From contig NZ_JBHUOZ010000003.1 of the NCBI RefSeq assembly GCF_042686025.1, forward strand, positions 1,426,001 to 1,490,000: a stretch of 64,000 nt of DNA, in the 5' to 3' direction. The position numbers and the translations under genes were made by a program. This document shows, one piece after another, positions 48,026-55,144 of the stretch. This DNA comes from Terrimonas rubra (GTDB lineage Bacteria; Bacteroidota; Bacteroidia; Chitinophagales; Chitinophagaceae). How positions within the stretch are numbered: the stretch's first letter is position 1; every line of letters begins with the position of its first letter. The notes below the pieces were generated by a model, which was not told where the DNA came from, made no database searches, and worked only from the letters and a program-made list of their open reading frames with translations.

Positions 48026-48394
48026 ATGAAATCACATTTATTTTGTTTTATTCTGCTGGCAGCAACATATGGCTGTAACGAAAAAAAAGCAGCCGACCCG
48101 GGCATTGTAGGCCGGTGGAATACCAGTTTTAAAAACGGTTCAAAAGTATTAGCTGTCTACCGGGCAGATGGTACCCACGATTACTTTATTGACGGCAAAT
48201 TATTCTCAAATGGCCGGTATACATTTAACAACGGCACACTCAGCGAAGCAGATCCTATCTGCAATCCTGATTATTATGCCACTTACACAGTAAGTTTTCC
48301 TTCGCCCGGCGAAATGCAGTTTAAGGTAATACAGGATACCTGCCAGCCACGGGTACATGATCTGGATGGTATTAAAATGATAAGGGAAAAATGA
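48026..48394 (+). CDS. small lipoprotein, paralogue 2, function unknown
   Basis: 122 residues with lipobox ATYGC. It shares the layout of the lipoprotein at 47436 (GRWNTSF, VYRADGTHDYFIDGK, CNPDYY, DTCQPR). It has two conserved Cys that could form a disulphide. The fold resembles lipocalin-like proteins, but the function is unknown. The repeat array starts right after its TGA. Confidence 0.7.
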   Translation: MKSHLFCFILLAATYGCNEKKAADPGIVGRWNTSFKNGSKVLAVYRADGTHDYFIDGKLFSNGRYTFNNGTLSEADPICNPDYYATYTVSFPSPGEMQFKVIQDTCQPRVHDLDGIKMIREK

Positions 48395-48395
48395 T

Positions 48396-48906
48396 AAAGT
48401 AAATAGCCCGCTGATCTGCGAAGCCATCTCCGAAAATCTGCGGGAAAATAAAATCAAAAGCTTAAAGAAAATAACCCGCTGATCATCGCAGAATAAATTC
48501 ACCGCTGATTTACACAGAACAACTCAGCGTCAATCTGCGGAACCATCTCCGAAAATCTGCGGGAAAACAAATCAAAAGCTTAAAAAAAATAACCCGCTCA
48601 TAATCGCAGAGTAAATCAGCGTCAATCTGCGGAGGCATCTCCGAAAATCTGCGGGAAAATAAAATCAAAAGCTTAAAGAAAATAACCCGCTGATAATCGC
48701 AGAGTAAATTCACCGCGGATCTGCGCAGAACAAATCAGCGTCAATCTGCGGAGGCATCTCCGAAAATCTGCGGGAAAAATAAAATCAAAAGCTTAAAGAA
48801 AATAACCCGCTGATCATCACAGAATAAATTCACCACGGATTTACACAGAACCAATCAGCGTCAATCTGCGGAAGCATCTCCGAAAATCTGCGGGAAAAAC
48901 AAATCA
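48396..48906. repeat. tandem array of 119-120-bp palindromic units
   Basis: The anchor CATCTCCGAAAATCTGCGGG starts at 48425, 48544, 48636, 48755 and 48875, giving spacings of 119, 92, 119 and 120. One unit (48593-48685) has lost about 27 bp. A full unit (48686-48774) is an 89-bp imperfect palindrome running CCCGCTGAT...AATCTGCGGG, with a nested hairpin CGGAG-GCAT-CTCCG. A 31-bp AT linker holding AAGCTT follows it. The array continues into the stop codon of the GxxExxY gene. Confidence 0.9.
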
Positions 48907-49281
48907 CAACCCGTTCACTTTCCTGAATATCGAATGCGTAATATTATCAGTATTAAAATTCACTAATAAGCCCAGTTTAAGCCCGGATAATTTTAAATAA
49001 GTAATAACCTGTTTATGATGAACATCCAATAAATTTTCTACCGATTTAATTTCGATAATTACTTTGTTGTCCACTAACAGGTCAATTCTATATCCAATAT
49101 CCATACGGACGGTTTCATATTCCATAGGCAGGCCAACCTGTACAGAAAACGGAAGCGATTTTTTAAACAGCTCGTGAGCAAGCGCTGCCTGGTAAGCCGA
49201 TTCCAATAAACCCGGCCCCAGGTTATTGTACACATTAAAAATACAGCCACGTATGGCATACGACAGCTCATTTTCATTCAT
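48904..49281 (-). CDS. GxxExxY protein (PD-(D/E)xK nuclease-like)
   Basis: 125 residues from the ATG at 49279-49281, chosen because an upstream start at 49344 adds a hydrophobic, poorly conserved-looking stretch. The name-giving motif is Gly24-Leu-Leu-Glu27-Ser-Ala-Tyr30 in NNLGPGLLESAYQAAL. A nuclease-like core follows: Asp67, Glu77 and Lys79 in YRIDLLVDNKVIIEIKS, the D-x10-E-x-K pattern of PD-(D/E)xK enzymes. The C-terminus has HHKQVITYLKLSGLKLGLL, also typical of the family. Biochemical function is unknown. It is embedded in the palindromic repeat array. Its TGA stop codon comes from the repeat word AAATCA. Confidence 0.88.
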   Translation of the reverse strand: MNENELSYAIRGCIFNVYNNLGPGLLESAYQAALAHELFKKSLPFSVQVGLPMEYETVRMDIGYRIDLLVDNKVIIEIKSVENLLDVHHKQVITYLKLSGLKLGLLVNFNTDNITHSIFRKVNGL

Positions 49282-49411
49282 AGTGTTAGCATTTGGTACT
49301 ATAATATACTTAAAAAATCCGGTAATAGATAAAGCCAATAACATAATTATATGAACGATTATTTGTCAAGCTATCATATATAACAGATAAAAACTATAAA
49401 ACGAAAACAGG
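49282..49411. promoter_or_regulatory. upstream region of the GxxExxY gene
   Basis: About 130 bp of non-repeat AT-rich sequence between the gene start and the right-hand repeat block. It must carry the promoter. No exact TAnnTTTG box was found. Confidence 0.4.
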
Positions 49412-49606
49412 CCCGCAGATGATTGCAGATAATAATACACCGCAGATTTACGCAGAACAAATCAGCGCTCATCTGCGGGAAAATAAAATCAAAAACACAA
49501 AGAAAACATCCCGTTGATAATAGCAGATAATAATTCATCGCAACTATTCGCAGAATAAATCAGCGCTCATCTGCGGAACCATCTCCGGAAATCTGCGGGC
49601 AAAAAA
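49412..49606. repeat. right-hand palindromic repeat block, same orientation
   Basis: Two diverged copies of the same unit with CCCGCAGAT (49412) and ATCTGCGGG ends. The second runs through GAACCATCTCCGGAAATC to 49598. Here the ends are exact complements, so this block may be the less decayed form. It lies in the same direction as the left array and reaches to within 8 bp of the next start codon. Confidence 0.85.
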
Positions 49607-49613
49607 TAATACC

Positions 49614-50564
49614 ATGAAATGGTCACTAACCATACTATCTCTTCTCATTACCATTACAACAATACTACATTGTTGCAGCTCAACTGTCAGTAAACTACCT
49701 GATACTATTGAAGGGTTAGGTGAAAAATTATTCTTTGATACTATTTTATCCGCCAATAAAACCATCAGCTGTGCCAGTTGTCATAAATCCGAATTCGCTT
49801 TTGCAGATACGCTGGCTTTAAGTCCGGGTATATTCGGAAGGCTGGGGGTACGCAACACACCCAGTGCCATGAACGTAAGCGATCAACCTCATTTCTTTTG
49901 GGATGGCCGGGCCTTAACATTAGAAGAACAGGCATTGATGCCCATTGTTAACCCAGATGAAATGGGACTGACAATAGATTCGGCCATAGCGCGTCTTAAA
50001 AATGACGCAGTATACAACCGGTTATTCCTGGGAATATTTAAAGCAGCACCTTCTGCTAAAAACCTTGCCATTGCCCTCGCAGCGTTCCAGCGCAGCCTGG
50101 AGACACCAAATGCCCCTTTTGATAACTGGCGTATAAACGATGATGAAAAGGCTGTAAGTGCATCGGTAAAAAGAGGTTTTGCCCTTTTCAATAATAAAGC
50201 TAAATGTGTACAGTGTCACTTCGGCACTAACTTTAATAACACGGAGTTCAGGAATATCGGTTTATTTAATGGCAAACAATTTAACGACAGCGGCCGTGCA
50301 GGCATAACCCGGTTACCGGAAGACCTGGGTAAATTTAAAATAGGTCCGTTACGTAATATTGCGCTCACTGCACCTTATATGCATAACGGCATGTTTAAAA
50401 CCCTGCGTGAGGTAATTGATTATTATGATGATCCGGATAAAATAATACCCGATCCTATCAATCGCGATAGTTTGCTGGCCCGGCCGCTGCATTTAACTGA
50501 GGAGGAAAAAAACGACCTGGAAAATTTCCTGCGCTCTTTAACAGGCAAGCGCCTGACTTCCTGA
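49614..50564 (+). CDS. di-haem cytochrome c peroxidase (CcpA/MauG family)
   Basis: 316 residues with an N-terminal hydrophobic leader (possible lipid attachment near HCC at 19-21). Two c-type haem sites: Cys53-Ala-Ser-Cys56-His57 and Cys198-Val-Gln-Cys201-His202. Other family segments are SGFG-like RLGVRNTPSAMN, FWDGRALTLEEQAL, GPLRNIALTAPYMHNG and LTEEEKNDLENFLRSL. The enzyme reduces H2O2 to water with electrons from small cytochromes in the periplasm. It is shorter than typical CCP (about 320-350) but complete. The 5' region is made of the palindromic repeat, so its promoter may lie inside repeat sequence. Confidence 0.93.
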   Translation: MKWSLTILSLLITITTILHCCSSTVSKLPDTIEGLGEKLFFDTILSANKTISCASCHKSEFAFADTLALSPGIFGRLGVRNTPSAMNVSDQPHFFWDGRALTLEEQALMPIVNPDEMGLTIDSAIARLKNDAVYNRLFLGIFKAAPSAKNLAIALAAFQRSLETPNAPFDNWRINDDEKAVSASVKRGFALFNNKAKCVQCHFGTNFNNTEFRNIGLFNGKQFNDSGRAGITRLPEDLGKFKIGPLRNIALTAPYMHNGMFKTLREVIDYYDDPDKIIPDPINRDSLLARPLHLTEEEKNDLENFLRSLTGKRLTS

Positions 50565-50599
50565 ACAACCTTCACGTTATTACATATAAATATGATACA

Positions 50600-50615
50600 T
50601 AAGTATTTATACTTA
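50600..50615. promoter_or_regulatory. palindrome upstream of the ECF sigma gene
   Basis: TAAGTATTTATACTTA is a 7-bp inverted repeat with a TT centre, 82 bp before the sigma start. It is a possible operator, although in AT-rich DNA such sites can arise by chance. Confidence 0.35.
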
Positions 50616-50696
50616 AATTTAAAAAATTAGTAGCAGTAAATCTTTTAAAGCCGGTATATCGTATATATTTACTGTATTAGAATTTATCGCTATCAA

Positions 50697-51245
50697 TTGA
50701 CTACTAATCAAACATATTCTGAGCAGGAACTGGCCCGGCTATTAAGGCTGAGGGATCAGTCGGCTTTTACCTATTTATATGATAGCTATTCAGGAGCTTT
50801 GTATGGTGTTATCCAACAGGTAGTACCTGATCAGCATATAGCTTCAGATATATTGCAGGATGTATTTGTAAAGATCTGGCGGCAGATAGAAAAATATGAT
50901 CCGGAAAAAGGCAGGTTGTTTACCTGGATGTATAATATTGCCCGGAATACGGCCATTGATGTATTAAAAAGTAAGGGATGGCAAAATGAAAAGAAGACAG
51001 ATCAGCTGGATGTTATAGAACTGAGTACTGCTGCAGAAACGGAAAAGACGACAGATGGTGCAGGGATCAGCTATCTTATCCAACACCTGAAAGCAGAGTT
51101 TAAGGAAATTGTGGAGTTGTCTTATACCCAGGGTTACACACAGGAAGAAATATCAACTTTGTTAAGCATACCTTTAGGAACCGTAAAAACAAGAATGCGT
51201 GCGGCATTACTACAATTAAGAAAAAATTTTAGTATAGAAAAGTGA
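50697..51245 (+). CDS. ECF RNA polymerase sigma factor
   Basis: 182 residues. The first in-frame start I can support is the TTG at 50697 (MTTNQTYSEQELARLLRL when read as Met). Region 2 has the core-binding SGALYGVIQQVVPDQHIA and DILQDVFVKIWRQIEKYD plus RLFTWMYNIARNTAID. Region 4 has IVELSYTQGYTQEEIS and IPLGTVKTRMRAALLQLR. It resembles SigK-type ECF factors, which are released by RskA-type anti-sigmas. The anti-sigma gene overlaps it by 4 bp (GTGA). Confidence 0.92.
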   Translation: MTTNQTYSEQELARLLRLRDQSAFTYLYDSYSGALYGVIQQVVPDQHIASDILQDVFVKIWRQIEKYDPEKGRLFTWMYNIARNTAIDVLKSKGWQNEKKTDQLDVIELSTAAETEKTTDGAGISYLIQHLKAEFKEIVELSYTQGYTQEEISTLLSIPLGTVKTRMRAALLQLRKNFSIEK

Positions 51246-52069
51246 ATATAAGTGAGTACATACAAAGCGGCATCATAGAAACAGTGGTGATGGGACTTGC
51301 GGACAGTAAAGATGTTGCGGAGCTGGAACAGCTGCGCCGGCAATACCCGGAAGTAGAAGCCTACGCCCGGGAATGTGAGCTATGGCTGGAGGAAACTGCC
51401 ATGCAGCAAGCCACAAAGGTTCCGGCAGCAGGCAGGGCCCAGTTTTTACAAACACTCAATACATTGTCAGCAGAACAGGATGATATGGATTCGGATAGGG
51501 GTTCGGGTCAAGCACCTGTTATTCCTGTAACAACAGTCCAACCAAAAACAATTGGCTCCTTTAAATGGATGGCAGCTGCAGCTATCATTCTGCTGGTGAT
51601 CAGCGCGGCTACAAATATTTACTTATACCAGCAATATACAAAAGTTAACCAGGCCTATGCCGATCTGAACAACCTGAATACGGAACTGGCCAAACAAAAT
51701 AAACAACAGGAAACACAACTAACTGCTTATAATAAATCGGCCGAAATATTTGCCTCACCCGATTATATTAAAGTGCCAATGGCCGGTAAAGAAAATTATA
51801 CGGCTACTGTATTCTGGAATAAAAAAACAGCAGCGGTTTACCTGGTTGCTAACCAGTTACCGGCCGCACCGAAAGGTAAACAATACCAGTTATGGGCCCT
51901 GGTTGATGGTAAACCTGTAGATGCAGGTGTATTAGAGGATTGTGGTACTATTTGTACCGCTAAAAATATAAATGAAGCGCAGGCATTTGCAATTACCCTG
52001 GAAAATGAAGGCGGTAGCCCAACCCCCAACCTGGAACAATTGTATGTGCTGGGTAAAATAACCGGTTAA
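51242..52069 (+). CDS. RskA-like membrane anti-sigma factor
   Basis: 275 residues from GTG at 51242, which overlaps the sigma stop codon (GTGA). The cytoplasmic N-terminus (about 1-100) has the short helical anti-sigma domain (AELEQLRRQYPEVEAYA). A single membrane helix follows (about 103-125; WMAAAAIILLVISAATNI), and a periplasmic RskA C-terminal domain (ATVFWNKKTAAVYLVAN, KGKQYQLWALVDGKPVDAGV). It holds the sigma factor at the membrane until a periplasmic signal leads to its release. A terminator follows. Confidence 0.9.
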   Translation: MNISEYIQSGIIETVVMGLADSKDVAELEQLRRQYPEVEAYARECELWLEETAMQQATKVPAAGRAQFLQTLNTLSAEQDDMDSDRGSGQAPVIPVTTVQPKTIGSFKWMAAAAIILLVISAATNIYLYQQYTKVNQAYADLNNLNTELAKQNKQQETQLTAYNKSAEIFASPDYIKVPMAGKENYTATVFWNKKTAAVYLVANQLPAAPKGKQYQLWALVDGKPVDAGVLEDCGTICTAKNINEAQAFAITLENEGGSPTPNLEQLYVLGKITG

Positions 52070-52089
52070 TAACTATCTCCTATATGTAT

Positions 52090-52120
52090 AAAAGCCGCCC
52101 TTTTACGGGGCGGTTTTTTT
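52090..52120 (+). terminator. terminator after the sigma/anti-sigma operon
   Basis: AAAGCCGCCC / GGGGCGGTTTTTTT with a short loop and a T run. The ferritin-like genes downstream thus need their own promoter or read-through. Confidence 0.85.
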
Positions 52121-52239
52121 ATGCCCGAATTTTTTTTAACAAATAAATCCGAACCGCAAACCAACCTCGTATATGAATCATATAAAGCCTCAGTTAATTA
52201 TTGCACTTCTAAACATTCGTTCACTTTTAAACTTTTTTT

Positions 52240-52953
52240 ATGGATACAAAACTCGAAAAAACAGCCACAGCAATGGCCTTACAGGTTCCCGATGCAGAAA
52301 GGGTAAATCGCAGAAAATTTTTATCCTATGCCGGTATGGCCGCAGCTACTGCAGCAGCCTTATATGCCTGTAAAAAAGATGATAATAAAATGGAGACCGC
52401 TCCTGCAGGCAGTATTGACCTGGGTAAAGGTGATATAGGCATATTGAACTATGCTTATGCGCTGGAACAACTGGAAGCTGCTTTTTACACGGCAGTAATT
52501 GCATCTCCTTACAGCGGTATAACAATGGCGGAACAGGCATTACTGACCGACATAAGAGATCATGAAGTAGCACACCGTAACTTTTTTAAAGCAGCCCTGG
52601 GTACAAGTGCCATTGCTAATTTAGAAGTGAACTTTTCCGCGGTTAATTTCGGCAGCCGTGACAGTGTGCTGGCCACCGCAAAAGCATTTGAAGACCTGGG
52701 TGTAGCAGCCTATAACGGAGCTGGTAAATTAATAGTGGATGGTAATTACCTGTTACTGGCCGGAAAAATTGTTTCGGTAGAAGCAAGGCATGCGGCTTTG
52801 ATAAGAGACCTTATCAGTAATGGCAGCTTTGCAGATAACACAGCCATTAATGCTGACGGCCTGGACCTTGCCAAAGCGCCCAGTGAAGTACTGACAGCGG
52901 CCAAACCATTCCTTAAATCAGTTTTATGGGGTGGTAACCTGCCTAAACAATAA
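52240..52953 (+). CDS. exported ferritin-like protein 1
   Basis: 237 residues. The signal is Tat-like (NRRKFLSYAGMAAATAAAL) and ends in a lipobox-like LYAC, so it may be a Tat lipoprotein. The ferritin-like (Ferritin_2) four-helix core has EQLEAAFYTAVI, TDIRDHEVAHRNFF and VSVEARHAALIRDL with metal ligands Glu, His and Glu-His. Such proteins may bind iron or manganese at the cell envelope. It lies 30 bp upstream of a second member, and downstream of the sigma pair, but ahead of it is a terminator. Confidence 0.85.
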   Translation: MDTKLEKTATAMALQVPDAERVNRRKFLSYAGMAAATAAALYACKKDDNKMETAPAGSIDLGKGDIGILNYAYALEQLEAAFYTAVIASPYSGITMAEQALLTDIRDHEVAHRNFFKAALGTSAIANLEVNFSAVNFGSRDSVLATAKAFEDLGVAAYNGAGKLIVDGNYLLLAGKIVSVEARHAALIRDLISNGSFADNTAINADGLDLAKAPSEVLTAAKPFLKSVLWGGNLPKQ

Positions 52954-52983
52954 ACCCATTCATTCAATTCAAAATTTACCATT

Positions 52984-53793
52984 ATGAACATGCAACATAT
53001 TATCAATGAAATTGAAAAAGTTGATCCTGAGCTATACGAACGGGTAGATACCCGCCGCAGCATTATGCAGCGTTTTACCAGTGCAGGCGGTAAAATTGCA
53101 CTCGCAGCTTTACCACTGGCCCTTGGCAGCCTGTTTAAAAAATCATATGGCCAGTCTACCGGTAGCGGAATAGTAGCCGTATTGAATTATGCCTTAACTC
53201 TCGAATACCTCGAATCTGAATTTTACATAAAAGGTGTTGACTCCGGTGTGGTTCCGGCAGGCACACCGGCTGAAGGGGCTATTAAAACGATCCGTGATCA
53301 TGAAATTGCCCACGTGGCTTTTTTAAAGAAAGTGATCATGTCCATGGGCGGTACGGCAGTAGCTAAACCCACTTTCGACTTTACCGCCGGTGGCACTTTC
53401 AGTAATGTTTTTACCAACTACGATACTTTCCTGGCCGTTGCACAAACTTTTGAAGACACAGGTGTAAGAGCCTATAAAGGCCGTGCCGGTGAGTTAATGA
53501 GCAATAACGATGTATTAACGGCTGCCTTACAGATACATGCATCTGAAGCCCGACATGCGGCGCATATACGTTACATGCGCAAGGCAAGAGGCGCCAATGT
53601 TAAACCCTGGATCACGGGTAAGGACTCGGGCATAGGTTCGGCTGTACAGGCCAGTTACGATGGCGAAGAGCTGACCACCCAGGCAGGTGTAAATATTGCC
53701 GGCTTTGTAAGTGTATCGGCCGCCAGCGAAAGTTTTGATGAGCCTTTGACCGCTGCCCAGGTATTAGCCATTGTTGATCCCTTTATCAACTAA
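52984..53793 (+). CDS. exported ferritin-like protein 2
   Basis: 269 residues. It starts with a cytoplasmic-looking segment and a Tat-like signal (TRRSIMQRFTSAGGKIAL). The core is parallel to the upstream gene: LEYLESEFYIKG, TIRDHEIAHVAFLKK and ASEARHAAHIRYMR. It has a longer C-terminus (WITGKDSGIGSAV, TQAGVNIAGFVS) than ferritin-like protein 1. Two tandem copies on one transcript suggest a heteromer. Function in iron handling is inference. Confidence 0.85.
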   Translation: MNMQHIINEIEKVDPELYERVDTRRSIMQRFTSAGGKIALAALPLALGSLFKKSYGQSTGSGIVAVLNYALTLEYLESEFYIKGVDSGVVPAGTPAEGAIKTIRDHEIAHVAFLKKVIMSMGGTAVAKPTFDFTAGGTFSNVFTNYDTFLAVAQTFEDTGVRAYKGRAGELMSNNDVLTAALQIHASEARHAAHIRYMRKARGANVKPWITGKDSGIGSAVQASYDGEELTTQAGVNIAGFVSVSAASESFDEPLTAAQVLAIVDPFIN

Positions 53794-53836
53794 ACACATT
53801 TCCTCAACAATTAATCAACATTTTAAATATAGTAAT

Positions 53837-54241
53837 ATGAAAAAGACAATCATTGCAGTAAGCCTGTTTGCTTTCGGATTAGTAACCGTAGCGCCGGCGA
53901 TGGCCGCTAATGAGCCGGTTACGGTGAAAACCAATAACCTGGTTGAATGGAAAAAATCGAAAACCGGGACATGGGCCGGTAAAAAGGATAACAAGACCTA
54001 TTGGTACAAGCTGGATAAGGATGCCAAATTGTGGTGGAGTACCGATGGCAAAAAATGGGCCGCAGTAGATAATGGCATGTGGGCCGATAAAGATGGCAAA
54101 TGGCTTAAAATTCATAACGGTAAACTGGTTTGGACAACGGACGGTAACAACTGGTCGGAAGTACCCGACTGGAAATGGGAAGGCTCTGACGGGAAATGGT
54201 ACAAATTTGATGATAAATGGACCTTGTGGGTAAATGCCTAA
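53837..54241 (+). CDS. small tryptophan-rich secreted protein
   Basis: 134 residues from the ATG at 53837 (an earlier frame start at 53771 has no signal sequence). The signal peptide is KKTIIAVSLFAFGLVTVAPAMAA. The mature 110 residues contain 15 Trp, spaced in loose repeats (YWYKLDKDAKLWWSTDGKKW, LVWTTDGNNWSEV, GKWYKFDDKWTLW). The layout recalls choline-binding or cell-wall-binding W-G-Y repeats without matching them clearly. It lies 43 bp after ferritin-like protein 2, so it may share that transcript. It is not recognised in any characterised family. Confidence 0.7.
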   Translation: MKKTIIAVSLFAFGLVTVAPAMAANEPVTVKTNNLVEWKKSKTGTWAGKKDNKTYWYKLDKDAKLWWSTDGKKWAAVDNGMWADKDGKWLKIHNGKLVWTTDGNNWSEVPDWKWEGSDGKWYKFDDKWTLWVNA

Positions 54242-54294
54242 AAATTTGTTCCATTAGTAGCCGGATAGTGATCCTCTAATACGTACTCTATCCA

Positions 54295-54330
54295 TAAGGC
54301 CGCCTTAATCCTAAGGTGGCCTTATTATTT
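54295..54330 (+). terminator. terminator after the tryptophan-rich gene
   Basis: ATAAGGCCGCCTTA / TAAGGTGGCCTTAT with a 3-nt loop, followed by TATTTA. Confidence 0.8.
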
Positions 54331-54421
54331 ACAGGCATTGGCTATAATAAACAGGCAAGTGAAATAACCGGTGTATATTAGCATTGGTACAGGTTGCTAA
54401 ATTCTTTGCTAATACCCTTAT

Positions 54422-54871
54422 ATGAAAATTGTTGTTATACTTATCAGTACTTTCTTTTTACCGCTAATCCTGTTTTGCCAGGACAGGCAATTTGTTATTC
54501 ATAATACTGTATTCACCATAACTGCTGACAGTGTAAAAAATGAATGGAATACTTACGATAAAATAAACAAGCTGTACAGGAAGGAAAATGGTAAATTAAA
54601 TTATTTACTTACGTATTATACGTACAGGGATGAAGGAGGAGATTGCAATAACTCCTTTTGGCATGAGGAAACCCTGGAAATAAAAAATGACAGCCTGGTA
54701 TTTTTAACCCATTATTACCAGCACACGGGCCTTGATCCTATACCCGAATGGCGTAAACAAATATATAAAGTGAGCGGGCAGGGCAGGTTAAACCGGGTAT
54801 ATGATAAAGAGAAATACTACGGCCGGAAGAAATGGATACAGACCGGCTCTGCGGCTGTTGCGGGAAATTAA
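54422..54871 (+). CDS. secreted protein of unknown function
   Basis: 149 residues with a signal peptide (MKIVVILISTFFLPLILFCQ). The mature part starts RQFVIHNTVFTITADSVK and has Tyr-rich YLLTYYTYRDEGG and TLEIKNDSLVFLTHYYQ. I see no known domain. It is monocistronic, between a terminator and the smc upstream region. Confidence 0.6.
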   Translation: MKIVVILISTFFLPLILFCQDRQFVIHNTVFTITADSVKNEWNTYDKINKLYRKENGKLNYLLTYYTYRDEGGDCNNSFWHEETLEIKNDSLVFLTHYYQHTGLDPIPEWRKQIYKVSGQGRLNRVYDKEKYYGRKKWIQTGSAAVAGN

Positions 54872-54921
54872 AGCCTGCCTTAATAACAAAAATTACCAGC
54901 ATTTAACAGCCTGATCAGGGA

Positions 54922-54962
54922 ACTGCAGTTGAACGGAGCGTCGCAAGTCATGTTGATCAAGG
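54922..54962 (+). repeat. short intergenic element, GCGTCGCAA family, copy F
   Basis: The first 25 bp equal copy E exactly (20617-20641). Then it diverges, keeping ATGTTGATCAAGG against ATGGCCCCATCAGGG. A CCTGATCAGG palindrome lies just before it. Confidence 0.75.
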
Positions 54963-55144
54963 AACGATTGCTTGTAAACAAAATATTGGTTTACAATTAT
55001 TTATAAATATTTCCTATTATTTTATTATTCTCAAAATATTGTCCCCAAATGTGCATTACTGCTGTGCATTAATAAGCTTGTGCATTACACTTGATATTCA
55101 GTTAGTTTACCTTAAATTCGCCGCCTGACAAAAAGTGAATTAAC

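Noticed and set aside
48206..48713. Minus-strand ORFs of 67-98 residues containing FFKLLILFSRRFSEM-type repeats
   Set aside because: They are translations of the 119-120-bp repeat units. The unit length near a multiple of three keeps the frame open; no start signal or protein-like composition supports them.
48396..48906. CRISPR array
   Set aside because: The unit is about 120 bp and wholly repeated, without unique spacers of equal size, and no cas genes are present.
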